Origin: Promerops cafer
Lineage: Eukaryota; Chordata; Aves; Passeriformes; Nectariniidae
DNA: 64,000 nucleotides
Assembly (NCBI GenBank): GCA_013398275.1
Contig: VZSE01014410.1
Location: 419,668-483,667, forward strand
Direction of reading: 5' to 3'
The number at the start of each line of letters is the position of its first letter. The first letter of the stretch is position 1. The notes beneath the pieces were generated by a model. The model did no database searches. It worked only from the letters and a program-made list of their open reading frames with translations, and had not been told where the DNA came from. The translations under genes were made by a program, and so were the position numbers. Shown here in pieces: positions 24,624 through 37,310 of the stretch.

Positions 24624-27600
24624 TTTTTAAGCAACTGTTTCATGTCCTGTGAATGACATCAGGACCCTGGCTCACTCTGATCTTCAGCTCGAGCTGCTGT
24701 GATTGTCTCTTCCCAGCACTCTACTTTATTACTCAGGGAAACCCCTTCCTAAGGATGCTGCTGTGGGTGTTGGCAGTTGCTTTTCAGTGCTTTCTAGGTC
24801 ACAAGTTTCATGCATTCCAGTGTGAGCAGATCTTAGGAAACCCTTGTTTTTATTTGTCTAATTGCTGGGTTTGTTTTGTTTGTTTCTTTTTAATCCTGCA
24901 GCATTATTTCGAAACCAAAGACTGTTTTGCCAGTGTGTATTGTCATGTCATGCAACAGTGGAAACTAGTTTTGCAGAAAGAAACTTGGTGTTTATGTCCT
25001 AAGGAAGCTGCTGTCAGTGTTTTCAAGCCAGATGTCACCAGGCATTTATCAGTACTTGAAGAGCAGGCAGGGAATGCTTTCATGGCAGTCCAAAGAAGGT
25101 AGTACTGCATTTATATTCTAGACTTGCTAGTTCTGGCAGCAGTGGGAATTTATCTTGAGGTACAAATATCAGTAGGGCTACCATGGTGGTTTTCTGCAGC
25201 TGAATAGTTAAATAGGGCTCAAACTGTGACGCTGGTGTTTAATAGCTGGTGGGTGGCTGAGCTGAAGCAGCTCGTTTGAAGCTCAGGGATCAGTGTGTGA
25301 ACTGCTGCTACACCTTGGGGTTGCAGTGAAGATATAATCACAGAGACTTCAGAATAAACTTCTCTCCACCTAATCTTTTCACATGTCTCTGAAGAGACAG
25401 GTGTGTTGCACCACTCCTCTGCCTCCTTAATGCTTTATTTGAAGGAGGTTGAATATGTCTGCAGGCATGAGGAAGAGCCTGATGGGAGGAAGGTGGTTTG
25501 TGTCTTTAATGGATAGAAGGCCAGGGCTTGGCTATCTCTGCTTAGCTACCTCCTCCTGAGGGAGCTGGTCCTGGAAGTACCAGGGACCACAGTCTGGGAA
25601 GAAAATGCCTTTATACAGAAGAGAGGTAATAGAAGAAACAGTATTGTCAGTACAGAGTGTGCACTGGCTCTCAGGGAGTTGAGAGTGTGAATCTGGGCTC
25701 CCTAAAGAGAGGTCCAGACCTGCAGTGGGGCAGGAGGGAAGGTGCTAGGAGCACACATCCTGTATCCTGTGGAAAACCATGTGCTGTTTCCTTTCAAGCA
25801 CCATCATTTTTCCCCATTAAAAAATGCCTTTAAAAATGAACATGCTTTCTTAAGTAAGTAGTTATTTTGGCCAGTGGTGTTGCAGCACACACACAGTATT
25901 TAAAAAATGTGAGCTGCAAACCTGTGCCTTTACTCCTGTAGCTCTGCACTCTGTGCACAGGCCAACTCTACACTTTGCACCTGCCTTGGAAGCAGTTTGA
26001 AAGCAAATCATGATGTTTTGTTTTGGTGACTGGAAAATGGGGCTGTCCCAGGGAAGCTCTAATGTCTTTTTGCTTTGAAATTGTCATTTCACTGTGGTTT
26101 AGCTTATGGACACTGGTTCTTATTGTGGCATTGTATACAGGCAGCGGTATTTGGTGAAGAGCCCACGTAGAATCCTGCCACTTTTGATTTGTTGCACCTC
26201 AGATGAGGGACACAAAACCTATCTAGTCAAGAAGCTTGCCTCATGCCTCATCTCTACCACCTACCTCCCTGTTTGAAGTGTGAACCTCCTGCTTCCAGGA
26301 AAATTTGGCTTTGCCAAAGTATTTCCCCTAAAACAGAGATAACCTGGGCCATAAAATGTGTATTTGCATTCCAAAAGCCTCAGAATCAGGTCTTTTGCAA
26401 TCACTGTTTGTGAAGTGGTCATTAAAAATATCAGCAGTACCCTAGAAACCCTCAGACCCTGTGAGTGGATGAGGTCAGCCACCTCCCTATCTGTCCCACT
26501 CCATGACCTTTTAGCCTCCAAATTGCTCCTCAAAGTCCCCTTCATGCCCAGTGCCCACAAAAGTCTGATAAGTGCCTTGGTGTCTGTTGGGTGCTTAGAC
26601 ATTAGGCCTGGTGAAAGTCCCCTAGAGATGGCTGCAGTAACCAGTCTTTGCTCTTCTGCCTGGGCTCCCCAGTAAGTCCTGTCCCTGTGCCCATCTTGAT
26701 CAGCACTCCTGGCTGGGTGCTGCCTGTGTTTCATCTCACTGAGTTCCAAATCTACATCAGCATTAACAGCGTCTGGTTCAGCTGCTGAGATGCTTTGGGA
26801 GATTGGCACCGTGTTTCTTGTATGTTTGCTCAGTCCTGAAAATACACAACGTGCTTAAGAAATAATAGGTGAGGGCACACAAGGTGCCGTGTAATCATCC
26901 AGACCTCCCAAATGGCCAGCAGCCCTCCAGAGAGGTTCTCAGGAAGACTGGTGCCTGCTGGCTGCTCTTGGCTATTTTGAGATCCTCCTGGGTCATAGGT
27001 AGGAGCTTTAATCCAAGGAGGACCTTGCCAGCCACGTGTGGTGGCTTCACCTCTTGGATTGCATGAGGTCCTCTGAGACACAGCACCGCAAGCAATGTGG
27101 TCATTGTCTGGAGCCTGGCTCCAGCTCTCTCCCTTTCCCATCATCTAGAAGCAGAAGGGAAAGTCAAAAGCTCTATCATTTTCCTGTATTCTCCCCTGGT
27201 CTATCATTGCTTAATTGTATCCCTAAATCTTATTAAATTCTGGGGTGAGTCATTGCCACAGTGAGGTGGAAACAGAGCTGAGAGAATTTAAGAAAGGAGG
27301 AGTGTCTTCCCAGGTGAGTGGCTGAGCAGGAAAACTCCCACAGCAGAGAACTACTATCACTTAATAGGTGTGTTGCATCATCTGCCTGCTGTTGCCTCTA
27401 ATTTAATGCTCTAAACCCAAATCAAAACACCTGTAGTCCAAAGAGAATATAAAATAACTTGGAGTAGGAAATCCATGCCATTTAGACATGCAGATCTCTC
27501 TTAATCATCTGAGACCTTCTTCCAAGGTCATGCAGGACTTAAAATTGTACTTCTGCATTGTCCTGTGGCACTCTCCCCAGAACCCACTTTTCTCTCCACC

Positions 27601-28669
27601 ACTGGGATAGAATTGTAGGATTAATCCAAGTGTCTGCACGTCTGTGTCTGAAATGTATTTCATTTGTGGCTGCAGGAGTTCAAGCTTGTAAAACTCATTA
27701 TGGTCTGTAGGATGGCACAACCACTGTCACTGGACAAATAACTTTGTCACAAACTGGAAACTCTCCTCTGCTTTTTTGTGTAGGCACCATTATATTCCCC
27801 TCTACTTTCTATTCTGGTTTCTGATGCAGATCCATAAAAGTCTGTTTTCCATCACATCCCAGGCTCCTGCTTCTCCTAACTTCTAGAAGTTTAATGTGCC
27901 TCTGGCATTCTGTCATGGCTCGGAATATATTGCTGAAGGTAGGAGAGCCACCTTTCAGGGTGCTGGATGGAGCTCTTGACGTGTGTGTGTGTGTGTGTAC
28001 TCCCTTGTGGAATATATTCCATCTAGTCAAACCCTCTGCTCAGCTGCAATCAATCAGTAGGATATTTCATTTCTGTGCAGCACGACTGAATGATGATAGG
28101 AGAGCATGAGAAAATATTGGACTTGGTATTTCCTCCCTTCTTCCGCATTGTTCTTGAGGATGTTGATGAGTTTATTGTCCCTAAAATTGGGATTATAGTG
28201 CCCAGGAGTTGTTTTGACTTGTTGAGCTTTGCCTGATGTGGGCAGTCTGGGACCAAGCAGTACTGGAGCACAAAGTGCTCAGAGCTGGTTAAGCTCAGGG
28301 AGGTTTCTAAGGTGGGTTGCATGAGAAACATTTTTTTTTGTGGAAACGTGGAACACCAAGGGGAGCAGGTAAGTCAGCTACACCATGGAGGGGTTTGCTA
28401 GGCAAATGCAAATTTATTTTTGTTCATCAGTTTCTGCCTGGATAATGGTATCTCAGTTGCTAATAGAGCAAACTAGGGAAGCACAGTCAAGAAGTGCCAG
28501 GGCACTTTGTAAATGGAGTTAAATCTGCCATCCAAGAGAAAGCCAAGACATTCCTGTTGAAATTGTAGTGGACAGCAATCTTCCAAAAGAAAAGAAAGGC
28601 CAGGGGAATACTGTGTCAGGATGGATGTAATCAGGCAATTCATACTTCAGAAAAGTACAGTGACCTCCA
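24624..28669. other. Intronic sequence without assigned genes
   Basis: No repeat or exon was recognised apart from a short (GT)n run. The longest ORF in this stretch is 182 codons on the minus strand (26261-26809). It has no low-complexity bias, no domain I recognise, and no visible splice or promoter context. A 149-codon + strand ORF (24653-25102) rich in Cys and Phe also lacks any recognisable motif. Both are most likely chance frames. Confidence 0.6.
27979..27998. repeat. Short (GT)n run
   Basis: About 18 bp of pure GT repeat following 'gac'. Confidence 0.9.
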
Positions 28670-29012
28670 GAAGTGACCTCTGGAGATCATCTAATCCAAG
28701 CCCCCTTCTAAAAACAGGGTCAACTAGAGCAGGTTGCACAGGAGCGTGTCCTGTTGGGTTTTGAATATCTCCAGGGATGGGGAACCCACAACCTCTCTGA
28801 ACGTCCAAGCTTGACCTCCCTGACAGTAAAAATTCATTTTCTTATGTTTAAATGGAATTTCCCATATTTCAGTTGTTGCCCTTTGCCTCTTCAGCTGGGC
28901 ACCAGTGTGAGGAGCCTGGCTCTGCATCTACCCCCTTTTATCAGTAATGACATATGTTAATTAGGTTCACACCCTTCCCCACCCTCAGCCTTCTTGTTTG
29001 GGGCTAAACAGT
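28670..29012 (-). mobile_element. CR1 LINE 3' fragment (about 340 bp)
   Basis: Inverse CR1 tail beginning 'agtgacctctggagatcatc' and 'taatccaagccccc'. It continues with 'agagcaggttgcacaggagc', 'atctccagggatggggaacc' and 'acaacctctctgaacgtcc', and ends near 'cctcagccttcttgtttgg' plus ggctaaacagtc. It is antisense to SPNS2 and more diverged than the other copies. Confidence 0.88.
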
Positions 29013-29157
29013 CTCATGAGAGAGTAGGGAAGTGGGAGTTGTTGCAGGAGGTTGAACTGATGTTTCTGGGCAGGCACTGAGGCCTAAAGCCCACCTGAAG
29101 GCTGTCCTGAGTAAATAGTGATGTTCAAATAGTACAGAATAGCTCAAAGGAGCTTTC

Positions 29158-29203
29158 TTGCTTTTTCTTTCCTTCTCTCCATCTTCTTCTTTTCCTTTAG
29201 TAT
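29158..29203. repeat. Polypyrimidine tract
   Basis: About 45 bp of almost pure C/T (purine-rich on the other strand). It is not followed by a recognised exon and is probably low-complexity sequence. Confidence 0.8.
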
Positions 29204-30481
29204 CTTTAATTTATGACTGTTCCCTTGGCATTGTCCCAGATGTCTTCTGGGAATAGTTATCTCTGAGTCTTTTATCTCTCTGTGTTTGTCATTTAGTGTG
29301 ATCTTGGCAGTCCCAAAAGCTAGGACACTTGTGGTGAGTGATTCAGGTTGGTGCTCAGTTGATTTCTGTAACCTGCAGAGATGAGAAGAATGACTTTGGA
29401 TAAAGCCTTGGATCAGAATTTGAGCTGGAGGTGAACTTCTGTGGATGTTCAGTGTAATTAGAGAATGGTTTTCTTGTTTTTAAAAAAGAAACTTGCATAT
29501 CCTCAGGTTTGGGGAAGACAGTAGTTGAAATAAGGAAGTCCCAGATCTAAAGAGAGCAACAGCCTCAATTCCAGACCCAGGAAGTCAGATGCTGGTTATT
29601 TAAACCACTGACAAATATTCAGGCCTATGGATCTGCATCTGAGACCACTGGACCATGTACAGCTTGGCAAACCTGTGTGCCCCCAAATGAGTTATTAAAG
29701 CTCTGCTGTGGATTTTCCTATTGGTTTGTTGGTTACAAAAACATGGCTGTTCCATATACCTGATGTTACATATGTCAAAATGTTTGGTACAAAAATGTTA
29801 AATCTAGTTGAATGTGTAAATACTTCAAAACCTGTTAATTTTGCTTGTACCAATTAATGCATTGGGGTTTAGGGAAGACAGAAGATTTGGTTTGGTTCTG
29901 CTGGCAGTTGCTTTAAATCTGAGCATCTGGTCACTTACCCACCTTTACTAAGGTATTTTAAATATATTTGTTATATTTGCTTTGAAAGTAAAAACCCCAG
30001 TACTAGTTAAATATGAAGCCTTTCATCATTGCTATCAATCTGCCATACCTCCTCTCAGCAGAGATTTGTTAAAACTTGTCTTCAATGTGTCTGTCTTGTC
30101 CAGCCATTTGAAGCACCTTAGATGCAGAATCAGTTTCCCTGTATTTCTGTGAAATAACAGAAGTAAGAGGTCTGGATTATGAAAAAAAAACCACACAAAA
30201 AGAAAGGCCTGATCTTATTTAAGTAGAAAGGAAAGACCAGTTTTCATTCATGAGGATTTCATTCCCAGGGTCACTGCATGATGTTGCATCTGCCCACCTC
30301 TGCTTTTATTGTAGTAGCCTAAAATTACTGAGTGCGCATGTATAGGGGAAAAAAAGTGCAGCTTTTAGAAGTTATGTGTTTAAACTGGAATTTGGAGCTT
30401 TGCTGATGCATCACAAAAGGTTTGAGTTGAATGCTTTTCAAAGGCTGAAGGCACTGAGCATATTCTGTGTTTTCCTTGTAG

Positions 30482-30547
30482 GTGTGTTACTAGACATCCA
30501 GCAGCACTTCGGAGTCAAAGACAGCGGGGCTGGCTTGTTGCAGACAG
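30482..30547 (+). CDS. SPNS2: SPNS2 internal coding exon (66 bp, end of TM1 and TM1-TM2 loop)
   Basis: Coding exon of the sphingosine-1-phosphate exporter SPNS2, a 12-segment major-facilitator protein of the plasma membrane. In vertebrates it releases S1P from endothelial cells and supports lymphocyte egress and heart development. The exon opens with two bases finishing a split codon (Gly if the previous exon ends in G), then reads 21 codons beginning VLLDIQQHFGVKD and ending GAGLLQT, and leaves one base (G) for the next exon. Acceptor AG lies at 30480-30481 and the donor is CAG|gtaaga at 30548. SPNS1 and SPNS3 share the VLLDIQ core, but QQHFGVKD fits SPNS2 better than the SPNS3 form I recall. 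The in-frame ATG at 30376 lies in the intron and is not a start. Both flanking introns are phase 1, so skipping the exon keeps the frame. Family and exon call are secure; the paralogue call is strong but rests on memory. Confidence 0.93.
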
Positions 30548-32639
30548 GTAAGAGTGTTTCTTCTCTCACTGCTCTTTGTAACATTCCATTTATCCCATGG
30601 GTGCCCACAAATTTCTTCACTATGATGCATGGGCATACTGGCTGTGAAATCTACTCTTAGAAAGGTGAATAAATACATTCCTGCTGGGAAGCTGAATGGA
30701 TGTGAGGCATTTTTTGGTCTTGATTTGCTATTGGGCAGGAGATTGGGTCTCAGAATTACTTGAGAGTAGAATGGACCAAAAGCAAACTAACCTAATGATT
30801 TTATTTACAAGAACTAAATTCTAACAGGAGGTGGTTACTTCCCCTAGATTAGAAAATTCATAATAAACCAAGTGCAGGATCCTGTTCACTTCTTTAGGTC
30901 GGTAATAAGTGTGATGTATTTTGCTCTTCAAGTGCTTGACAGAGAATCTGCTGAATAGACAGTCTCTGGGAGCATGGTGTGACATGAAAATGTAAAACTC
31001 ACTGGGGCAAGAACCTGAGGATGAAAGCTGTAGGCAAGGCTAACAGCCACTGCATCCATGAGAGCTCATGGATTAACAACAGCCCTAGAATTCTGGTGCT
31101 GTTAGCTTCCGACATTTCTCTTGTTGTGTAAGGAAGGATTATTGCAATTCTGATGGCCTTTTAATGGAGCAGGCATTTTCATGTCTCAGACATCTTTAGG
31201 CAGAGCTGAACAACCCCAGAAGAACCCCATCTTCTCTGGCCTTTAGTCCTGGGGTGGCTTGGAGGAGGGTCTGTATCAGTGGGCTGCACGGGATGACACT
31301 GAGTACCAGTCTCATGTAGACATGACAGCATGTTTGATTCCCATGGAGAGTTGAAAGGAGCAGCAGTATTTTTAAGAAATGCAGTATTTTAAGAAAACAG
31401 TCTGGTTTGAAAACCTCCTACAGAACTATTAATTAGAGTCATGGATTTGTGGTGCTGTGGCTGTCTTGTCACTGTCATCTGTCTGAGGAAACCACACTGG
31501 AAAAAATTGTATCTCTGAAAAAGTGAGAATTCAGTTAGGTTTTGAAATAGTGTGCCAGCAAGACATGCTTTCTCATGCTATCACAGTGGATACCAAACAC
31601 CTGTCAGGAGCTTGTCTGGGAAATTGTGGCCAACACTGAATTGTATAAAATCATTCATTCTTTATGATCTCACTAAAGGTGAGACTATTCTGGAGCTCCA
31701 TCAATTGGTCTTTGATTTCAAACTATGTGAACCACTGCAATATCCCCTCCTTTTTTATTTTCTGCAGCCCATGGCACAGCAGGGTCCTCATCTGTGGTTG
31801 CAGCTTCTTGGTAATGTTGTAAAACAAACAATAACAATTTGTATTTAATGTTTAAAATATGCTGCCCTTGTGGGACAGCAGAGCTCAACTCAGCTGATGT
31901 GAGCAGCATGTGTCCAGAACAGAAGGTTTCAGCTTTCCAAGTGTCACTGATTCTATGTACATCAATCAGTTATGCCCAAAATGGCACTGGTTGTCTGTCA
32001 GATTCTTTTCTACAGCAATTATTTGTATTTATCTATTGTACTCAGAGGAACAGGTCCTCAATGTATCATTAGACACAAAGTGCTTTCAAGAAAATATTCT
32101 GGTGGAAAAGAATGCTTGCCAAAGCATGTATTTAATCTTCATTCCCTTCAGTGGATTAAATCCTTCTGAAGATTATTCATTGACAGCAAGTAAAAGCTAA
32201 TTTCAACAGGATATTCATTTGTTAATTGCAAGGTATGTTATTTATTTCTCTAGCAAATACACAAGGCATCGGAAAACAGCATCACTGAGATATTACAGGA
32301 ATGCTCTTGAGTGTGTCAGGTTTTCTAAGAGATAATTGTTGCTTTAAGAAAAGCAGTGTTTTCTCTTGGTTTTTTTTTTTTTCTGATCTGAAAACTGAGG
32401 GCTTGACTTTACTTCTGCAATATAGATGATAACGTAGTAATCACAGTGCTATCAGAGGAAAAGAGTGCTCAGAAAATAAAACACCATTTCACATAAATAA
32501 GGGTAGAGGCACGTAACTGAGAATTTATTAAGTCTATTACTCCAGCTTACCAAGTTTCTGTGTTGGCAGGTGGCCCATGGCCCAGGTATCCTTCATCCTG
32601 GTTAAATAAAAGCTGCTGCCCTAAACCACCACAAACATT

Positions 32640-32830
32640 GCTTCTACTCTTTTGTCTTCTCTCTAAATCCAACTTCTCTGTGTTAAAATTAGGGGAAATG
32701 GTGCAGAGTGTAAAAGCACTTGCCCAGGGTTGCAGAAGAAGCCTGGAGCAAAGCTGGGGCCAGGCCAGGTGTCTCCCACTCTTCTGCCTTAACCCTGAAC
32801 AGTTCCTTTGCCAGCAGACACACAAATATT
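32640..32830 (-). mobile_element. MIR-like SINE fossil
   Basis: Inverse MIR-type core: 'aaaagcacttgcccagggtt', then gcagaagaagcctggagcaaa in pieces and 'agctggggccaggccagg', then 'tctcccactcttctgcct'. These match the reversed 'cttgggcaagt', 'ggcagagc' and 'cctgggttc' portions of MIR. The outer limits are approximate. Confidence 0.55.
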
Positions 32831-33047
32831 GTTTGCTTCCCATGACATGGTCCTGCTAACTGATTGAGTGATGTGAGACGAAAGACTGTTCATCCTGATT
32901 ATGTCCTCTGAATAAAGAGTGGATTAGTCCTCAGGTTGTTAATCCTACATCTAAATCAGTCCTAAATTAATTTACAATGCTAATGAGGGGGAGTGAAATG
33001 TAGCATTTGCTGGCAGTTCATATTACTCTTCAAAAAGGCAATAAAAT

Positions 33048-33078
33048 AAAAAGCTTTTAAAATTTTTAAAAGCCTTTT
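33048..33078. repeat. AT-rich imperfect inverted repeat
   Basis: Arms 'aaaagcttttaaaa' and 'ttttaaaagccttt' face each other with one mismatch and almost no loop. It could form a small cruciform; no function is indicated. Confidence 0.5.
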
Positions 33079-34194
33079 AACTGAGAAACAAGGTTGCACA
33101 AATTTTTAGGAGGAAATGGTTCTGAAAATCCAAACAGAAAGTGGGGAAAAGAAATGCACCAAGGATAACGTTTGACCCTGTGTCCATCCCACACCCCACT
33201 CTTTGCAGGCACAGCTGATCTGGTACCTCTCTCCCTCTAATCACTTGCAAGCCAATCCATACTCTCATCTTCTGATGCTGTCTGGAAAGCAAAGGTGACT
33301 TGTTCCTTAGGAATTGCAGACACAAATAGAATTTTTGTCTTCTTTTATATTAATCCTGACATACAAGCTGCTCTTTAACCAAGAGATAATGTAAACTGGT
33401 TAGAGGGACACTGTGACTCCCTGAACAGAAAAATCACAGGACAATCCAGCCTCATCCATAATGGAAAGCAGCAGACCACAGTAGTCTCTACAGCAAGGAT
33501 CCTGTGACAGCAGAGGACACGCTGACAGATGGAGCACAACTGCTGCTTGCTCAGTAGCATTCTAGAGTGGCACACATAAAACTGGTGCTTTGAGCCTCAC
33601 TTATCTCTGGATGATGCTGTAATTGTGTGCTGATCTTCCTTTTTAAAGCACTACATATGCAGTTGTGTAAATATTGGTTTAGTTGACCGTCCCACAGGTC
33701 TGTATCCAAGCTTTCTTGTGCTTTTCAGTTCTTACTGGCTGCTTTTCCCAGCTAGAGAAAGGGTAAACCTGGCTGGACTCAGAAGGTGGTAGAGCATCTC
33801 TGTGCCTGCTTGAGCTGTACAACTGTAGTCAGTCAATACCTTTATAAACCCAACCATACAAAAATTCTTATCTATGTGTGGAGTTAGGTAGGAGCAGCTA
33901 CAGAACTACAGGCCACTATGAACACAAAGACTAAGAAGGTGGACAGCTGGATTTGTAGAACTGCTTCAAAATAGTGTTATCCTTCCATGTACACTATACC
34001 ATGGGAGTAATGCCCCAGTGCTATGCCCTGGTTTTGACTAGATTATTTTCCCTTCTTTCTACAATTTTTGTGCTTTATTGCTCTGTCTGTTCTCTGTGGC
34101 CTTGAATTTATTTTGCTTTTCTTGCCAGTGTCTCTATAGCACACAAGAGCTCTAGTAATAGCAGTAGCTGGCTTGTGATACAGTTTGTTGTCTA

Positions 34195-34350
34195 AAGATC
34201 TCAGGATGTTTTATATTGGGAGGGCTTATAAGGCTGGCCCTTACAGATGGGGAAACCAAGAAAGTCAGATAGGAAAAATTACCTGCCCAAAGTGGCACAG
34301 CAGGTCTGAGGCAGAGCCAGGAGGAGAGCTACAGTCCAGTTCCTGAACAT
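34195..34350 (-). mobile_element. MIR SINE fossil
   Basis: The clearest MIR of the window, in reverse orientation: 'cttacagatggggaaacca', 'attacctgcccaaagtggca', 'cacagcaggtctgaggcaga' and 'gccaggaggagagc'. This matches the inverse of the MIR core (ctcatctgtaaaatgggg, gaccttgggcaagt, tggctctgcc). Confidence 0.68.
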
Positions 34351-35971
34351 GCAGCATTAGTGCTATGAATTAATTAACGAGGTTAATGCTTAGACCAAGA
34401 GATTTGGTCCATGCTACTGGGCACCTGAATCCTCCAACCCAGACAGCTCCAGCTCAGGGACTTCTGCAGGTGGAAACTGAGAGGTGTCAAATGGAGGTTA
34501 TTGCAAGGATTCCATGGAAATGCAGAGGGGGAAGTGTCTGTCTTCAGGAAGAGCATGGAGATGTCATTAGAGGAAACCCTGGTAGGCAGAAGTGTATAGT
34601 GTAAGGTCACAAGCCAGGAAATGTAAGGAGGTGTGAGATCTGCAAAGACTCATTAAAGGTGAATAATCATAGATAACTGGGGCTCTGAAGGAACTTGTCT
34701 TTCCTCATGTGCAGAGAGATGGGCATTCCCCCAGATGCCTTTCAGCCCCTGGTTTCCCAGAAAGCCAAGCAATGCCAGGTACTTTTCATAAGTCTTGTTG
34801 TGAGCTCACTTTTCCTGTCAGGGTCAGTTCCAGCTACAATCTCTGTTCATTTGAAAAGTGGAACTTTTACCTGCCTGTGTTGTCCTACCTCTTGAGCTGA
34901 CATAGTGTAACCTTGCAGTAGGTTACAACCTTGCAAAGACACAATCAGCTCTGGTGTGCTGTGACTGTTCCCACCAAGCTATAAACATGTGCACTGAGAA
35001 GGGGTCTCGACACAGTGGATGCAGCACAATGGTGGGATAAATCAGACTTGATGAATTCAGCTCCCTTTGACTCCCATCTTCTTGTCATTGGCTTATGGTG
35101 GCAGCTATACCTCTCTAACATTCTTATTTATTCCATGTAGAAACCACATTCTCCAGGTGCTACCCCTGAATGTGTGTATATTACACGAGTTGCAGGTGCT
35201 TCTTGTTTCTTTTCTACCATCTGCTTCTCCCTAAATGGACAGTCTTTCTCCTCTGCTGTGCTCTGCAGAACATCTTCACATTTTGCTTCCTACTGCACCT
35301 GCTTAACTGTTCTTCTTGCTAGAACAGAAAAAATCATAATCTAAACACCTTCTGTTTTCTATTTCACGTTCATGGGCTTTCCTTTTGGGTGCATGGCTTC
35401 CTGCAGCACTTCCCAAGGAGGTGGTTCCTCAGGTGTCCAAGCCAGGAGGTGATATAGAATGCTTATAGAATGCTTTGTGTTTGCTCTTCTTAGGACTGAA
35501 AATGGTTTGATCCACCATGTCCTACCCACTGCCTTCTTCCCTGCTTCCAACCACACTAAGCATCCTTAAATCCAGGTTACTTCTCTGGCAGTCTGGTGCT
35601 CAAAATGGTGGAGCTCTGTTTCTGCCAGGAGATCCTCTAAGTCCTTTCAACAGTGAGCAAAACCTTTCTCCCCACTTACCCCTGCATACCTGACTTTGTG
35701 TCCTTTTCTCTGACATTTTTCCACCTTCTGTAGGATGCTGCTGATGTAGGAATTAAGCAAGGTCGGTTTAAGCAATGAAGAGGAGAAAGCAGCACTCTTT
35801 CAATATGCCTTGATTAATGTTGTGACAAGGGTTGGTCTTATTTTACTGGAGTGAGCTGACATAGTCCAGAGCTTGATTATTTCTCACCTACTTGTCCTTT
35901 ACAAGTTCAGCCAGTCCTTTTTTCCTGTGTGCTAGAACACTGTCTGATATCCTGAGAAGTCGTGGCAGTCC

Positions 35972-36001
35972 AAGGGTCTGATTCATGAAAGCACTTAAAC
36001 C
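35972..36001. repeat. Fragment of an old CACTTAA-type interspersed repeat
   Basis: 'gggtctgattcatgaaagc' followed by acttaaacct resembles the arm of the palindromic old repeat also found at 54.35-54.44 kb. It is short, so the call is tentative. Confidence 0.35.
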
Positions 36002-37310
36002 TATTTGGAAATGCCCCTGCAATCAAGAAAGAAAGTATTGTCTTGAATCAGTGAGCAGGTCAGAGGAAAATGTGTTTGTGCCCTGGCCCAGTCCCCATGC
36101 ACCAAGGACTGAACTATAAAAATGCCATTTGCAGCCTGTGTTCTCACTGGACAGCCCTGGATTACCAAGTAAATATTCTTTGGGGGGGATAAAATGGTCA
36201 GGGTGGGAAGGGAAGGTGTCCTTGCTTCCTGCTGAGAGGAGGGAAGTGCTTCAGCTGGAGTTGTATTTTGTCTTTCTGTTCGTGTCAGCAAGTGAGTGCA
36301 GGCTACTAGAACAGGGAAATTCTCCAGACTGCCTTGTCTTCATTAATATCTTCACTTTATGATAATGTATGGCCAGTAGCACAAGGTAACAATTCATTTC
36401 CCCATCCTGTCTTTCTGCTTTGCACAAGGAAAGTTTGTCCTCACTATTGGCCTTTCAAGTACTTGGGCTGGGTGTTACGAGGGAAACTTGCACTTTTGCT
36501 GCCTGTGGCACATCTAGCAGTAGAAATTGGCCTTTTTTCCCTCAGGCTGTAGTTCAGGCACCTCTTGCCAAGGTTGTCTTCACTTCTGTAATTTATTGTA
36601 ATAATGAGGGGAAAGATTTCCCACAGATTTTAGAGAAGTAGTTATTATTCCACCCAAAGTCCCCACATCTTTTAACACAGCCTGTCCATCCCCCCACGTA
36701 TGTTCCACAGACCTCGGAATTTGATTCAACCTCCCTATAGTGGAAGACAGGATTTTTGTTGGTATTGTGTAATACCTTCAAACAACATTCTCCTCTTAGT
36801 ACCAGCAGTGCAGTCTCATGTAACTGGTATCTGCACTGTTTTGTGCACAAATAGTTCAGATGGGCTGGTCTGGCTCCCTTGGCTTTTTTCATTACCACCG
36901 TAGCTGTAATTATGAAAGAGGGAGATGAGCATTTACATTATCAGTTATTATGTGTTTAATGGCTACCAGTTGCTGGAAGGGAAGCATGGACTTACATTCA
37001 AAAAGCTTATAAGTAGGTTATTTTTTTTCCTCCCCTTCTTCAGTGGCACTAAAAGCTTTTGGTAGTAAGTGGAAAACCTGCTTATCTTTAATTCTTGCTT
37101 TCACTGTGCCTACAAGTTTAATTTTCAAGTGTGGTGACCAGGGGAGTGTTTGTGTATGGTCTCAGTATGGTATCAGTTGCTGTTGATACATCTTAGGCCC
37201 CATGTAAAGGTAAGTAGTAGCTCAGAAGGGAAGGAGTTTTTTGCCTTGACCTTAAATGAAGTTGGTTCAGGGTCTTCTGTGAACTGAGGGTGAGAAAACA
37301 GACCTAATTT

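Larger units (their letters stand above)
1..30481 (+). other. SPNS2: SPNS2 upstream intron (partial, 3' part)
   Basis: Non-coding sequence before the 66-bp exon. It ends in an AG acceptor at 30480-30481 after a pyrimidine-rich run (ttttccttgtag). The preceding exon, which should encode the N-terminus and most of TM1 ending in a split Gly codon, was looked for and not seen, so the intron is at least 30.5 kb here. Features inside it are listed separately: CR1 copies, one MIR-like fossil, GC patches and a microsatellite. In 1-6199, 6541-10808, 12534-15059, 15621-17601, 20644-24402 and 29013-30481 I see only short ORFs (largest 170 codons, minus strand 20972-21484, no recognisable motif), homopolymer runs and unassigned unique sequence. 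Confidence 0.8.

Noticed and set aside
24129..24656. Overlapping ORFs of 70-131 codons on both strands
   Set aside because: Largely on the CR1 tail at 24.4-24.6 kb and its flank; no domain is recognisable.
1..30481. Search for the first SPNS2 coding exon
   Set aside because: No sequence encoding the expected N-terminal or TM1 region was seen, and no strong CpG island with an ATG and matching phase is present.
30376..30660. 94-codon ORF spanning the 66-bp exon
   Set aside because: It reads from intron through the exon into the next intron; only 30482-30547 is coding, bounded by consensus splice sites.
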